Shown: positions 9,029 through 20,076, numbered from the stretch's first letter. The stretch: 63,525 nt of DNA from Phaeovulum sp. (GCF_030684035.1 NZ_JAUXPI010000022.1:1-63525), one strand, 5' to 3'. A program made the numbers and translations. The notes: generated from the letters alone by a model not told the origin.

Positions 9029-9475
9029 TCAGTCGAACTTGTGGCTTGGCGCAAGCACCAGCGCTTCGCCTTTCAGCACCACCGTATCGCCCACGAAGCA
9101 GAGGGTTTCAAGCGTGACGCGGCGCCGCGCATGGTCGATTGCCATCACCTTGACCTCGGCGCGCACCACGTCGCCCGGCCGCACCGGGGCCATGAAGCGC
9201 AGCGATTGGCCAAGATAGACAGCACCGTGGCCCGGCAACTGCTCGCCGATCACCGCCGAAATGAGTGCCGCGGTCAGCATGCCATGCGCGATGCGGCCCT
9301 CGAAAATCGTTTCCTGCGCGTAGGCATCGTCAAGATGCACCGGGTTGCGGTCTGTCGATACTTCGGCGAAGAGCGCGATGTCATGGTCGGTGATGAGCTT
9401 CTGCAAGCCCCGCGTCATGCCGATTTCGATGTCTTCGATGAAGATCGTGCCGCGCGGCAGATTGTCGAGCATCAT
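9029..9475 (-). CDS. MaoC/PhaJ-type (R)-enoyl-CoA hydratase
   Basis: About 148 residues of single hot-dog fold. DNLPRGTIFIEDIEIGMT, then the hydratase-2 motif FAEVSTDRNPVHLDDAYA holding the catalytic Asp and His, then RIAHGMLTAALISAVIGEQLPG, which is typical of bacterial MaoC/PhaJ proteins. These hydrate trans-2-enoyl-CoA to (R)-3-hydroxyacyl-CoA, often linking beta-oxidation to polyhydroxyalkanoate. The frame is open to 9556, but family similarity begins at the ATG pair 9475/9472. Leads the ribF-containing run. Confidence 0.88.
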   Translation of the reverse strand: MMLDNLPRGTIFIEDIEIGMTRGLQKLITDHDIALFAEVSTDRNPVHLDDAYAQETIFEGRIAHGMLTAALISAVIGEQLPGHGAVYLGQSLRFMAPVRPGDVVRAEVKVMAIDHARRRVTLETLCFVGDTVVLKGEALVLAPSHKFD

Positions 9476-9670
9476 CCCGGTCCCCAGATTTATGTTGCAG
9501 TGCAGCATAACGGCAGTGCGGGCACCGCGCAAGAGGCTCGCGCAACTTTTTAACACATGCAGGCAGTTTTTCGCAACTATGTTGCTCAGCGCCTGCGGCG
9601 GGCGGGGCTGCGGGGGGCCGTCTGCCCCCCGGGCAGCGCGCCGCCCTCAACGGGCGGCCCGCTGCCTCCC

Positions 9671-9695
9671 CCCGAGGATATTTGGACCAAAGCAG
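9671..9695 (+). repeat. Half copy of the GGATATTT...AAGCAG intergenic repeat
   Basis: GAGGATATTTGGACCAAAGCAG follows a GC-rich stretch with its own stem (GCCGCCC...GGGCGGC). The block matches the right arm of the full palindromes at 50792-50872 and 59771-59852. No left arm was found here. Confidence 0.6.
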
Positions 9696-9711
9696 TATGA
9701 CGGGCGCAGTC

Positions 9712-10590
9712 TCAGCGAAGCCGCGCCGCCGCATAGCCGGGGGCCTGCATTTGCCCCGCCAGCCAGCGGTCGAGCAGTTCCGGGTCAGGGTTTTCAGGAT
9801 CGGGGCCGAATTCGGCAGCGGCAAGCCCGCTGGTAATGAACAGCACATCGAGCCCCTCGCCCGCAGCCCCCGCAACATCGGTGCCGATGCCATCGCCAAT
9901 TGCGAGCACCCTGGCCTCGGCGGTGCCGCCCAGGGCCTCGAGACGGCGCATCGCCAGATCGTAGATCGGCGGGTGCGGTTTGCCGAAATAGAGCGCCGTG
10001 CCGCCCATTTCCTCGTAGAGCGCGGCAAGCGCACCGGCGCAGTAGATCCGCGCCGAGCCCATGTCGACCACCAGATCCGGGTTGGCGCAGAGCATCGGCA
10101 GGCCGCGGGCCTTGGCGAAAAGCAGGCGGGCGCGGTAGTCCTCCGGCACCTCGGTCAGTTCTTCGAACGGGCCGGTGCAGACAATCGCCTCGGCCTCGGC
10201 CAGCGGCACCCGCTCGATCAGGGGCGCGGCGGCCCATTCCGGCGGAACTGCGGTAAAGAAGCCTTCGTCCTTTGGCGGGCCGAGGTGCCAGACGCGGCGA
10301 CCCACGGCACCCGAAAACATTGCATCCTGTGCGGCATCGCCGGAGGAAACCACCAGATCCCAGGCGTCGCGCGGCACCCCCATGCGATCGAGCCCGTCGA
10401 TGACAAACCGCGACGGGCGCGGGGCATTGGTCAGAAGCACCACCTTGCCGCCATTCCTGCGGAATTGCTGCAACGCGGCGACGGCGGCGGGGAATGGTGC
10501 CATGCCATTGTGCAGGCAACCCCAGAGATCGCAAAGCACCGCGTCATAGGCGGGCGATATTTCGGCCAGTGCAGTGATCATCTGGGTCAT
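9712..10590 (-). CDS. TIGR01459-type HAD hydrolase (NagD-like phosphatase)
   Basis: 292 residues. HAD motif I appears as VLCDLWGCLHNG (nucleophile Asp, with W-G-C in place of the usual D-G-T), motif II as VVLLTNAPR, a NagD-like cap region with CANPDLVVDMG, GGTALYFGKPHPPIYDLA (motif III lysine), and motif IV as VLAIGDGIGTDVAGA. This pattern is the alphaproteobacterial TIGR01459 subgroup, whose substrate is unknown. ATG 10590 has GGGAG six bases upstream. It lies upstream of the MaoC gene on the same strand but is separated by about 240 bases containing a repeat, so it is probably its own unit. Confidence 0.87.
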   Translation of the reverse strand: MTQMITALAEISPAYDAVLCDLWGCLHNGMAPFPAAVAALQQFRRNGGKVVLLTNAPRPSRFVIDGLDRMGVPRDAWDLVVSSGDAAQDAMFSGAVGRRVWHLGPPKDEGFFTAVPPEWAAAPLIERVPLAEAEAIVCTGPFEELTEVPEDYRARLLFAKARGLPMLCANPDLVVDMGSARIYCAGALAALYEEMGGTALYFGKPHPPIYDLAMRRLEALGGTAEARVLAIGDGIGTDVAGAAGEGLDVLFITSGLAAAEFGPDPENPDPELLDRWLAGQMQAPGYAAARLR

Positions 10591-10666
10591 GCGAGGCTCC
10601 CGTTTCGCGCCGTTGTGACCGCCTTGGCGCAAAAAGGAAAGACCCGGCGGCGCGCGAAGACTTTAC

Positions 10667-10709
10667 TTGCGCCGCCGTCCACTGCTCATATATCACCACC
10701 TGAATATGA
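10667..10709 (+). promoter_or_regulatory. Promoter with overlapping palindromic operator candidate, rhodanese gene
   Basis: TTGCGC at 10667-10672, 16 bases, TATATC at 10689-10694, giving a start near 10701. The inverted repeat TCATAT (10686-10691)/ATATGA (10704-10709) with a 12-base spacer covers the -10 box and the start site, the usual place for a repressor. ArsR-type sulfide sensors (BigR/SqrR) control rhodanese-like genes with AT-rich palindromes in Proteobacteria; whether that applies here is inference. Confidence 0.45.
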
Positions 10710-10726
10710 TCAGGGGAATTCGTTCC

Positions 10727-11182
10727 ATGAGCGGCATGACGAGGCGGCACTTCATCAGCTACGGGATCGGCGCGCTAACGGTGGCGGGGGCGGCCTACGG
10801 ATGGGTGGCGGTGACCGGCGCGCGCAGGCAGCCCGCCGCGCCCGCTTTTGCATCAAGGTTCATGACGGTCGCCGAGATGCAGGCAACCGGGGCGCTGATC
10901 GTCGATATCCGCAGGCCCGACGAATGGGCCGAAACCGGGGTGATCGATGGCGCAAGGCTGGTGACCTTCGCAAGTCCGCAGAGCTTTTTGAACGTTGTCG
11001 GCCCCGAGCTTGCCGATGGGCGCGCGCTGATTCTGATCTGCCATTCGGGCAACCGCAGTTCACTTGCCGCCGAAGCTTTGGCGAGCATGATCCCGAACCC
11101 GATCACCTCGGTCGCGGGCGGCATGAGCCAGCAGGTCGCGCAGGGCTACCAGACGGTGCGCGCGGACTGCGCCATCTGTTGA
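10727..11182 (+). CDS. Membrane-anchored or exported rhodanese-like sulfurtransferase
   Basis: 151 residues. The N-terminus MSGMTRRHFISYGIGALTVAG has an R-R followed by a hydrophobic stretch, resembling a Tat signal anchor. A single rhodanese domain follows: FMTVAEMQATGALIVDIRRPDEWAETG and the active-site loop ICHSGNRSS with the catalytic cysteine at about residue 105, then AGGMSQQVAQGY. Such single-domain periplasmic rhodaneses handle sulfane sulfur in sulfide and thiosulfate metabolism. ATG 10727 has AGGGGA ten bases upstream. Convergent with ppaC. Confidence 0.85.
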   Translation: MSGMTRRHFISYGIGALTVAGAAYGWVAVTGARRQPAAPAFASRFMTVAEMQATGALIVDIRRPDEWAETGVIDGARLVTFASPQSFLNVVGPELADGRALILICHSGNRSSLAAEALASMIPNPITSVAGGMSQQVAQGYQTVRADCAIC

Positions 11183-11190
11183 AAGCGCAA

Positions 11191-11214
11191 CCCCGCCGGA
11201 GCGACCCGGCGGGG
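11191..11214. terminator. Bidirectional terminator-like stem between rhodanese gene and ppaC
   Basis: Perfect 9-bp GC stem CCCCGCCGG/CCGGCGGGG with a 6-base loop, placed between two convergent stops. On the minus strand it is followed by TTGCGCTTTC, a weak U-tract. There is none on the plus strand. Confidence 0.55.
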
Positions 11215-11231
11215 CTGGTCGCCCCTGAATG

Positions 11232-12149
11232 TCAGAGCTTCAGCGCCGGGATGATCTGTTTCTTGCGGCTCATCAGGCCGGGCAGAACCACGCTGTCGTC
11301 GGCCACCTTGCAGGCAAACGAGGCTTCGGCGATCTGCTTGACCAGCGCATTCGGCACCAGCAGCGTCGCCTCTTCGCGCAAGATGTCGATGATGAAGAGC
11401 AGCACCTGATCGGCACCATCCGCAGCAGCGACGCCCGGCATTGCCGCCATCAGTGCCGCCTTGCGGTCGAGCAAAAGCTGCGGCGCGGTGGTTTCCAGCA
11501 CCGAAACCCGCAGATGCTTGCCCGCGACTTCATATTCCTTGCTGTCCATGCGCAGCAGTTCCGCATCCGAGAAGGCCGAAACGTCGGACTTGGCGGCGAA
11601 AAGCTCGGCGGCGTAGTCGGGGATGGAGATGTGCAGATCGTGTGCCAGCTTCTCGGCCACGGCGCGGTCATGGCCGGTAGTGGTCGGGCTGCGGAATTCG
11701 AGCGTGTCCGAAAGGATGCACGACAGCATCGCGCATTTGATCGGATCGGGCATTCTTGCGGCACTTTCGCCCATCAGATCAAAAAGCACGGTGGCGGTGC
11801 AGGCAAGCGGGCGAATGGTGACCTCGATCGGTGCCTTGGTCTTGATGCCACCGGCGAGAAGGTGGTGGTCGATGATGCCGATCACGTTCGCTTCGTTGAT
11901 CGAGGGCGGCAGCTCGGCGGGGTTGTTGGTATCGACGATCACCACCTTTTCGCCCGCCGCCACATCGGCGATGATCGGCGGCCTCGGCAGGTTCCAGCGC
12001 TTGAGCACGAAGGCGGCCTCGGTGTTGGGCTCGCCCAGCAAAACCGCGCGGGCGGGGGTGTTTTTCACCGCCGTCAGATACCAGGCCCAGATGATCGGCG
12101 AGCAGGTGGCGTCGGTATCGGGGGATTTGTGGCCAAGAACGGTAATCAT
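11232..12149 (-). CDS. ppaC: Manganese-dependent inorganic pyrophosphatase (family II)
   Basis: Hydrolyses pyrophosphate to drive biosynthesis. 305 residues of DHH-type family II enzyme: ITVLGHKSPDTDATCSPI (first metal ligands), VVIVDTNNPAELP, IGIIDHHLLAGG (the DHH motif), AMLSCILSDTLEFRSPTTT with the catalytic aspartate, and the C-terminal SRKKQIIPAL (substrate-binding R-K-K). ATG 12149 follows GTGAGG; a GTG four codons upstream is less likely. Convergent with the rhodanese gene. Confidence 0.94.
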   Translation of the reverse strand: MITVLGHKSPDTDATCSPIIWAWYLTAVKNTPARAVLLGEPNTEAAFVLKRWNLPRPPIIADVAAGEKVVIVDTNNPAELPPSINEANVIGIIDHHLLAGGIKTKAPIEVTIRPLACTATVLFDLMGESAARMPDPIKCAMLSCILSDTLEFRSPTTTGHDRAVAEKLAHDLHISIPDYAAELFAAKSDVSAFSDAELLRMDSKEYEVAGKHLRVSVLETTAPQLLLDRKAALMAAMPGVAAADGADQVLLFIIDILREEATLLVPNALVKQIAEASFACKVADDSVVLPGLMSRKKQIIPALKL

Positions 12150-12224
12150 GATATGCCTCACATGCGATGGTTAGCCGCGTTATAGGGGCTGGCACCGGGC
12201 TTGTCACTTGCCGCGATGCAGCAA

Positions 12225-13241
12225 TCAGCGGGTGATGGGCAGGCGGGTCAGGGCAAAGCCCTCGGCTTCGAGCAGCGCCAGCAGGCCAGCTTCGCCGGGC
12301 AGGTGCAGCGCGCCGGAGGCAACCAGCACTGGTCCGCGCCCGGCAGCGGCGAGGATGGGTGCCAGCCAGGCCCGGTTGCGCCGAGCGATCAGAAGGTCTT
12401 CGGCAAGCCGCATCTGGGCTTCAACCACAGCGGCGGCCATGCCCGAACCGGTCAGCGCATCATGGCGGGTGAATTCCCAGATCAGCCGGGTTTCCTCGGC
12501 GAAATAGGCATCGGCGAGGGTGGCCGTATAGTCATCGGAAGCTTCGGCGGTGATCAGCGCCGCCCGGATCAGGTCGATCTGGTCGCCATCGGGGATCAGG
12601 TCAAACAATGTCAGCGCGGCGTCATAGGGTTCCATCGCCAGCACCGGAAGCCCGCGCGCCCTTGCCTCGGCGATCAACCGACCGTCAAGACCCTCGCGCC
12701 CCGCCGCCACCTCGCCCAGCGCGCAAGGCGAAAGCGACAGTGTCATCGCGGCATACCAGGGCTTGAACTTGGCGGCGAGAAAACCAGGCACGCCGCGGGC
12801 GCGCATGGCATCGGCGAGGCGCTGCCAGTCAGGTGCCGACATGCGGTCCGGCAGGGTCGGGCCGCTCGGCACGAAAAAGAGATCGAGCCGTTCCGACAGG
12901 GCCTGCTTGAGCAGCAGCTCTTCCTCGGGTCCGGCCTCGACCAGAAGCGTGCGGGCGCTGGCGAGCACCGGCTGCAATGCGGCCATGCTGGCTTCATGCC
13001 GGGGGTCGTCAAAATGGAAGGTGCCGACCAGCGTGATCCGCTCGATCCCGCGCTCCGCCCGCCAGAGCAGGCCTTCGGCATGAGGAACCTGCGCGGCACG
13101 GTGCCGAAGCTCGGCGCGGATTTCGGGGGAAAGCGCATCAAACAGGTTTGCGCCAGCGCAGGCCGCCTTTGCGCCAGCCGCCGCCATGAGGCAGACCGCG
13201 GCCATGGCGAGGGATCGGAGCAAGGTTCGGGCGGCGCGCAT
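12225..13241 (-). CDS. TraB/GumN family protein, secreted
   Basis: 338 residues with a signal peptide (MRAARTLLRSLAMAAVCLMAAAG, cleaved near AKA). The mature protein has the TraB/GumN N-terminal LVGTFHFDDPRH and the C-terminal LVASGALHLPGEAGLLALL (GxxH motif), the pair of conserved histidine blocks thought to build a metal-dependent active site in this family. Relatives include the TIKI Wnt proteases; bacterial roles are mostly unknown. Divergent from groES, with its start about 74 bases from the groESL promoter -35. Confidence 0.85.
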   Translation of the reverse strand: MRAARTLLRSLAMAAVCLMAAAGAKAACAGANLFDALSPEIRAELRHRAAQVPHAEGLLWRAERGIERITLVGTFHFDDPRHEASMAALQPVLASARTLLVEAGPEEELLLKQALSERLDLFFVPSGPTLPDRMSAPDWQRLADAMRARGVPGFLAAKFKPWYAAMTLSLSPCALGEVAAGREGLDGRLIAEARARGLPVLAMEPYDAALTLFDLIPDGDQIDLIRAALITAEASDDYTATLADAYFAEETRLIWEFTRHDALTGSGMAAAVVEAQMRLAEDLLIARRNRAWLAPILAAAGRGPVLVASGALHLPGEAGLLALLEAEGFALTRLPITR

Positions 13242-13314
13242 GGGCCAAGGGTGCCACGCATTTCCGCCCGCGCCAAGCTCTGTCGCGAAACTGCATTTTA
13301 TCCTTGCAGGCCCG

Positions 13315-13376
13315 TTGACAGGTCGGGAACGGTTGCCTATCTCAGCCCTGCTGGCACTCGCCCTGGGTGAGTGCCA
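13315..13376 (+). promoter_or_regulatory. groESL promoter and CIRCE operator
   Basis: Sigma-70-type promoter TTGACA (13315-13320), 17 bases, TATCTC (13338-13343). Directly downstream is a CIRCE element: TGGCACTC (13352-13359), 9-base spacer, GAGTGCCA (13369-13376), perfect 8-bp arms against the consensus TTAGCACTC-N9-GAGTGCTAA. HrcA bound here would cover the transcription start and repress groESL until heat shock. No clear sigma-32 promoter was seen. Confidence 0.88.
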
Positions 13377-13411
13377 ATTTCATGCAACACGAGAACCAAC
13401 GGAGCTTTCAC

Positions 13412-13699
13412 ATGGCTTTCAAACCGCTGCACGACCGCGTTCTGGTCCGCCGCGTTCAGGGCGAAGAAAAGACCAAGGGCGGTCTGATCATCCCCGATAA
13501 CGCAAAAGAAAAACCCGCCGAAGGCGAGATCATTTCGGTCGGCGAGGGCGCGCGCAAGGACTCGGGCGAGCTGATTGCCCCCTCGGTAAAGGCGGGCGAC
13601 CGCATTCTGTTCGGCAAATGGTCGGGCACCGAGGTCACGCTCGACGGCGAAGAACTGCTGATCATGAAGGAAAGCGATATCCTCGGGATCATCGCCTGA
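13412..13699 (+). CDS. groES: Co-chaperonin GroES
   Basis: The 95-residue lid of the chaperonin folding chamber, partner of GroEL. It begins [20 protein letters not shown], has the mobile loop [16 protein letters not shown], and ends with [19 protein letters not shown] and [13 protein letters not shown] 13412 has GGAG seven bases upstream. The frame is open 15 codons further up, into the CIRCE element, which excludes that start. First gene of the HrcA/CIRCE-controlled operon. Confidence 0.97.
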   Translation: MAFKPLHDRVLVRRVQGEEKTKGGLIIPDNAKEKPAEGEIISVGEGARKDSGELIAPSVKAGDRILFGKWSGTEVTLDGEELLIMKESDILGIIA

Positions 13700-13727
13700 T
13701 GGCGACCGGCTCGGCGTTCTCGCCTGA

Positions 13728-15416
<1,689 letters not shown>

Positions 15417-15442
15417 GCCGATCCAACCGGATCGCTTGCCGG

Positions 15443-15468
15443 AAAGGGCACCTTCGGGTGCCCTTTTT
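15443..15468 (+). terminator. Rho-independent terminator of groESL
   Basis: Stem GGGCACC/GGTGCCC with a TTCG tetraloop, flanking AAA/TTT pairs and a run of five T. The same stem, loop and T-run appear behind the cold-shock gene at 16852-16875. Confidence 0.92.
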
Positions 15469-15478
15469 CGTGCTCAGC

Positions 15479-15502
15479 GGGGGGATATTTTGACCAAGGC
15501 AG
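15479..15502 (+). repeat. Half copy of the GGGGATATTT...AAGGCAG intergenic repeat
   Basis: GGGGGGATATTTTGACCAAG then GCAG, matching the right arm of the palindromes at 50792-50872 and 59771-59852. It lies just past the groEL terminator. No left arm was found. Confidence 0.6.
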
Positions 15503-15588
15503 GCGGCGGGCGGCGTGATATCTTCGCGTTGTCGTGAAAAGGCAATTTCCCGGTTGCGCGAAACAGTTGCGGCGGCTTTCGCTACGGC

Positions 15589-16452
15589 ATGCGCCTTTTC
15601 ACCCTGACCACACTGACAATGTTCGCCTTTGCCGCCAATTCGGTGTTGAACCGGCTCGCGGTCGGCGGCGAACTGATCGGGCCGCTGGGTTTCGCGATGC
15701 TGCGGCTTCTGGCCGGGGCTGCAATGCTTGGCGCTTTGGTGGGGCTGCGCCACGCCCGATCCGGGACAGCGCCAAAAGCGCCAAGGCAGATCGCGCAAAC
15801 GGCGCTCGGGGCGGGGTCGCTGCTGGTCTATCTCTTTGGCTTCTCGCTTGCCTACGGCGCGCTTGACGCAGGCGGCGGGGCGCTGATCCTGTTCGGTGCG
15901 GTGCAGATAACCATGTTCGCGGGCGCTTTCATGCTGCGCGAGCCGGTGCCATGGCACCGCTGGGCGGGGTCGGCGCTCGCTTTCGGCGGGCTGGTGGTGT
16001 TGCTGGTGCCGGGCGGGGGCGGCGATCCGCCCGGGCTGCACGCGGCGGCAATGGCAGTGGCGGGCATCGGCTGGGGCATCTATTCGCTGGCCGGGCGCGG
16101 CACCCGCGATGCGCTTGGCGCGACCGCCGCAAACTTCATTTTCGCGGTGCCGGTTGGTGTTGCGCTTGCGCTGAGCCTTGGCCTCGGTGCCATGACGGCG
16201 GCAGGGGCGGCACTTGCCGCGCTCTCGGGTGCCCTGGCCTCGGGCGCAGGTTATGCGCTTTGGTATGCGCTGCTGCCGCGCCTCGGGGCGGCGCGCGGTG
16301 CCGTGGCACAGCTTACCGTTCCGCTTATCGCTGCGGCAGGTGGCGCGGTGCTGATCGGCGAGCCGATCTCGTGGCGCTTCGGCGTGGCCTCGGCTTTGGT
16401 GCTGGGTGGCGTCGGGTTTGCAGCGCTTTCTCGTCACAGCTACCGAAGCTGA
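15589..16452 (+). CDS. EamA/DMT-family membrane exporter
   Basis: 287 residues, almost entirely hydrophobic, with about ten predicted helices in two EamA halves. First half: MRLFTLTTLTMFAFAANSVLNRLA and LGFAMLRLLAGAAML (the N-x-x-x-x-K/R-A and R-x-x-x-A motifs). Second half: GIGWGIYSLAGRGTRDALGA and ending AAGGAVLIGEPISWRFGVAS, a typical L/I-x-G-E-x-x-x-x end motif. These are drug/metabolite exporters of amino-acid or nucleobase type; the substrate cannot be read from sequence. The ATG lies close to a possible upstream start, but the hydrophobic N-terminus supports 15589. Confidence 0.87.
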   Translation: MRLFTLTTLTMFAFAANSVLNRLAVGGELIGPLGFAMLRLLAGAAMLGALVGLRHARSGTAPKAPRQIAQTALGAGSLLVYLFGFSLAYGALDAGGGALILFGAVQITMFAGAFMLREPVPWHRWAGSALAFGGLVVLLVPGGGGDPPGLHAAAMAVAGIGWGIYSLAGRGTRDALGATAANFIFAVPVGVALALSLGLGAMTAAGAALAALSGALASGAGYALWYALLPRLGAARGAVAQLTVPLIAAAGGAVLIGEPISWRFGVASALVLGGVGFAALSRHSYRS

Positions 16453-16470
16453 GCCCCGGCGGCAAAAGGT

Positions 16471-16499
16471 TTGTTTTCTGTCGCATTTCCATGTATCGT
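16471..16499 (+). promoter_or_regulatory. Candidate promoter of the cold-shock gene, with structured 5' leader
   Basis: TTGTTT (16471-16476), 17 bases, TATCGT (16494-16499). This predicts a leader of about 115 bases before the ATG at 16621. The leader carries a hairpin at 16575-16596 (GCCATC...GATGGC, with GCA/TGC inner pairing and one bulge) just above the GGGAG ribosome site. Long folded leaders are common for cold-shock mRNAs. Confidence 0.5.
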
Positions 16500-16620
16500 A
16501 GCGCCGCGACGCTTTCTTCATCGACCCGCTGTTTCCTCACGGTTCAGTTTTCGATCCAGATGAGACTGAGCCGGGCCATCGCATCTTGCGGATGGCGAAA
16601 CAGAAACGGGAGATCTCACG

Positions 16621-16827
16621 ATGGCCAAAGGCACCGTGAAATGGTTCAACGCCACCAAAGGCTTCGGCTTCATTGCCCCGGAAGGCGGCAAGCGTGATGT
16701 GTTCGTGCACATCTCGGCGCTGGAGCGCGCAGGCATTCGCCAGCTGGATGACGGCCAGGCTGTGACCTTCGACATCGAATCCGGCCGCGACGGCCGCGAA
16801 TCGGCGACGAATCTGGCGCTCGCCTGA
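16621..16827 (+). CDS. Cold-shock protein (CspA family)
   Basis: 68-residue single-stranded nucleic-acid-binding OB-fold protein, an RNA chaperone or antiterminator. It starts [20 protein letters not shown] with RNP1 (KGFGFI), then RNP2 as [13 protein letters not shown], and ends [21 protein letters not shown] lies eight bases before the ATG. It has its own promoter candidate and leader, and its own terminator, so it is monocistronic. Which Csp paralogue it is cannot be stated from this window. Confidence 0.96.
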   Translation: MAKGTVKWFNATKGFGFIAPEGGKRDVFVHISALERAGIRQLDDGQAVTFDIESGRDGRESATNLALA

Positions 16828-16851
16828 GCTTTCAGGCAAAGAATGCGGATC

Positions 16852-16875
16852 AGGGCACCTTCGGGTGCCCTTTTT
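16852..16875 (+). terminator. Rho-independent terminator of the cold-shock gene
   Basis: Stem GGGCACC/GGTGCCC, TTCG loop and five T, identical in core to the groESL terminator at 15443-15468. Confidence 0.92.
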
Positions 16876-16903
16876 CATTGCGCCCACGGTGCTGCGGGCG
16901 CGG

Positions 16904-17254
16904 TCATTCGACCTCCCAATCGTCCTCGCTGCCGAGCGCGCCGATTGCCAGCCAGTCAGCGCGCACCCGCGCCACCCGGCTGTCGCCCCAGGTGCGGAAC
17001 ACGATCACGAAGCCTTCCGCGGTCACCATGTCGGCGGAAAGGTCCATCCGGCCGTTGTGCTTTTGGTCAACATCCCACATCGACAGGCTGACCTGCACTG
17101 CGGGCGGGGCGCGGAATGGCTGCGAGAAATCGACAAGACGGCGCAATTCGCGCGGGCCTTCGCCGGTCCACATCGCGCCGCCGTCGAGATAGTCCGAGAA
17201 CAGGATCTGCGAACCCTGCTCGATGCCGACCTCATGGTTGCCCAGACGCTGCAT
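16904..17254 (-). CDS. H-type lectin domain protein
   Basis: 116 residues starting MQRLGNHEVGIEQGSQILFSD. The pattern RLVDFSQPFRAPPAVQVSLS, WDVDQKHNGRMDLSADMVT, FVIVFRTWGDSRVA and a closing RADWLAIG matches the H-type lectin fold known from snail agglutinin and Dictyostelium discoidin, a six-stranded beta-sandwich trimer binding N-acetylgalactosamine. No signal peptide is present, so its ligand and site are unclear. ATG 17254 has GGGAG eight bases upstream. It lies just beyond the atp operon terminator on the same strand, so it may be expressed by read-through. Homologues in the same place behind atpC are familiar to me from Rhodobacterales. Confidence 0.8.
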   Translation of the reverse strand: MQRLGNHEVGIEQGSQILFSDYLDGGAMWTGEGPRELRRLVDFSQPFRAPPAVQVSLSMWDVDQKHNGRMDLSADMVTAEGFVIVFRTWGDSRVARVRADWLAIGALGSEDDWEVE

Positions 17255-17301
17255 TCGCCACGCTCCCTTCGCCTGCAAGCTGTAGCTTGGCGGGCGCAAA
17301 G

Positions 17302-17327
17302 AAAAAAGCCCCGGCGCGAACCGGGGC
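17302..17327 (-). terminator. Rho-independent terminator of the atpHAGDC operon
   Basis: On the minus strand: GCCCCGG, 6-base loop, CCGGGGC, then six T and TTC/TTT-rich sequence. It lies 21 bases after the atpC stop and 47 bases before the H-type lectin ATG. Confidence 0.9.
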
Positions 17328-17348
17328 CTCAAGCGTTGCGCGGGGCTA

Positions 17349-17747
17349 TCAAAGCCCGATCTGGGTGCCCAGCGCTTCCATGTCAGCCAGAAGCTTGACC
17401 GCCTCATCGACCATATGATGCGGTGCCGCAGCGCGCGCGGCGCGCGCATCGGCCACCAAAGCGGCCATGATCGCGCTTGTCACCTCGGCTTTGGGCAGGC
17501 CGCGCTCGGCCAGAACCGTCACCGCATCGGCGCTGATTTCGGCAAAGCCGCCGGTCACCGCATAGTCGGCGGTGCCTTCGGCCGAAACCACGGTCAGAAT
17601 GCCGGGGCGCAGCGTGGTGATCAGCGCCGCATGGCCGGGCATGGCGGTCAGATCGCCGTCTGCCCCCGGAATGCGCACTTCGCGCGCCGCAACCGAGGCC
17701 AGACGGCGCTCGGGCGAGACCAGATCGAACTGCATCGTATCGGCCAT
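17349..17747 (-). CDS. atpC: ATP synthase F1 subunit epsilon
   Basis: 132-residue central-stalk subunit that couples rotation and can inhibit ATP hydrolysis. It starts [19 protein letters not shown], with the beta-sandwich block [19 protein letters not shown] and LRPGILTVV typical of epsilon N-domains. A shortened alpha-helical C-terminus ([15 protein letters not shown] end) is seen, as in other alphaproteobacteria. GGAGGGCGGAGAG precedes the ATG. Last gene of the F1 operon. Confidence 0.95.
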   Translation of the reverse strand: MADTMQFDLVSPERRLASVAAREVRIPGADGDLTAMPGHAALITTLRPGILTVVSAEGTADYAVTGGFAEISADAVTVLAERGLPKAEVTSAIMAALVADARAARAAAPHHMVDEAVKLLADMEALGTQIGL

Positions 17748-17760
17748 CTCTCCGCCCTCC

Positions 17761-19206
<1,446 letters not shown>

Positions 19207-20076
19207 TCAGAGCGCCTCGGCGCCCGAAATGATTTCGATGAGCTCTTTGGTGATCGCGGCCTGGCGCGAGCGGTTGTACTGGATCGTCAGCTTGTCGATC
19301 ATCTCGCCCGCATTGCGCGTGGCGCTGTCCATTGCCGACATCCGGGCACCCTGCTCCGAGGCACCGTTTTCCAAGAGCGCGGTGAACACCTGCGTGGCCA
19401 CGCCACGCGGCAGAAGGTCAGCCAGAATGGCTTCTTCGCCGGGCTCGTAGTCATAGCCCGCAGCCGCCTGCGCCGCCCCTTCGAACGCCGCCGGAATGAT
19501 CTGGCGCGGGGTCGGGATCTGCGCGATCACCGATTGGAAGCGGTTGTAGTAAAGCGTTGCCACGTCAAACTCGCCCGCCTCGAAGCGGCCAAGAATGTCA
19601 TGGGCGATCGCCCGGGCGGTATCATAGCCCATGCGCTTCACTTCGGTCAGATCGACATGGCCGACAAAATGCCTGCCATATTCCCGCTTGAGCTGCTCGC
19701 GGCCCTTCTTGCCGACGGTCAGGATCTTCACCGTCTTGCCGGCCGCCAGAAGCTCGTTGATGCGGGCGCGGGCAAGCCGCACGATGGTCGAGTTGAAACC
19801 GCCGCAAAGCCCGCGCTCGGCGGTCATCACCACCAGAAGGTGGGTCTGGTCCGAGCCGGTGCCGCGCAACAACCTTGGCGCGCCGTCGGAAGCGCCGACC
19901 GAGGCGGCAAGCCCTGCCATCACGGCGGTCATCCGTTCGGCATAGGGCCGCGCGGCCACGGCGGCGTCCTGTGCCCGGCGCAGCTTTGCCGCCGAGACCA
20001 TCTGCATCGCCTTGGTGATCTTGCGCGTGTTCTTGACGCTCGCGATCCGGTTTTTCAGGTCCTTAAGGCTGGGCAT
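19207..20076 (-). CDS. atpG: ATP synthase F1 subunit gamma
   Basis: 289 residues, the rotating shaft. N-terminal helix [20 protein letters not shown] and [15 protein letters not shown], the central Rossmann part with [14 protein letters not shown], and the C-terminal helix [20 protein letters not shown] and [19 protein letters not shown], all diagnostic. 20 bases after atpA in the same operon. Confidence 0.97.
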   Translation of the reverse strand: MPSLKDLKNRIASVKNTRKITKAMQMVSAAKLRRAQDAAVAARPYAERMTAVMAGLAASVGASDGAPRLLRGTGSDQTHLLVVMTAERGLCGGFNSTIVRLARARINELLAAGKTVKILTVGKKGREQLKREYGRHFVGHVDLTEVKRMGYDTARAIAHDILGRFEAGEFDVATLYYNRFQSVIAQIPTPRQIIPAAFEGAAQAAAGYDYEPGEEAILADLLPRGVATQVFTALLENGASEQGARMSAMDSATRNAGEMIDKLTIQYNRSRQAAITKELIEIISGAEAL

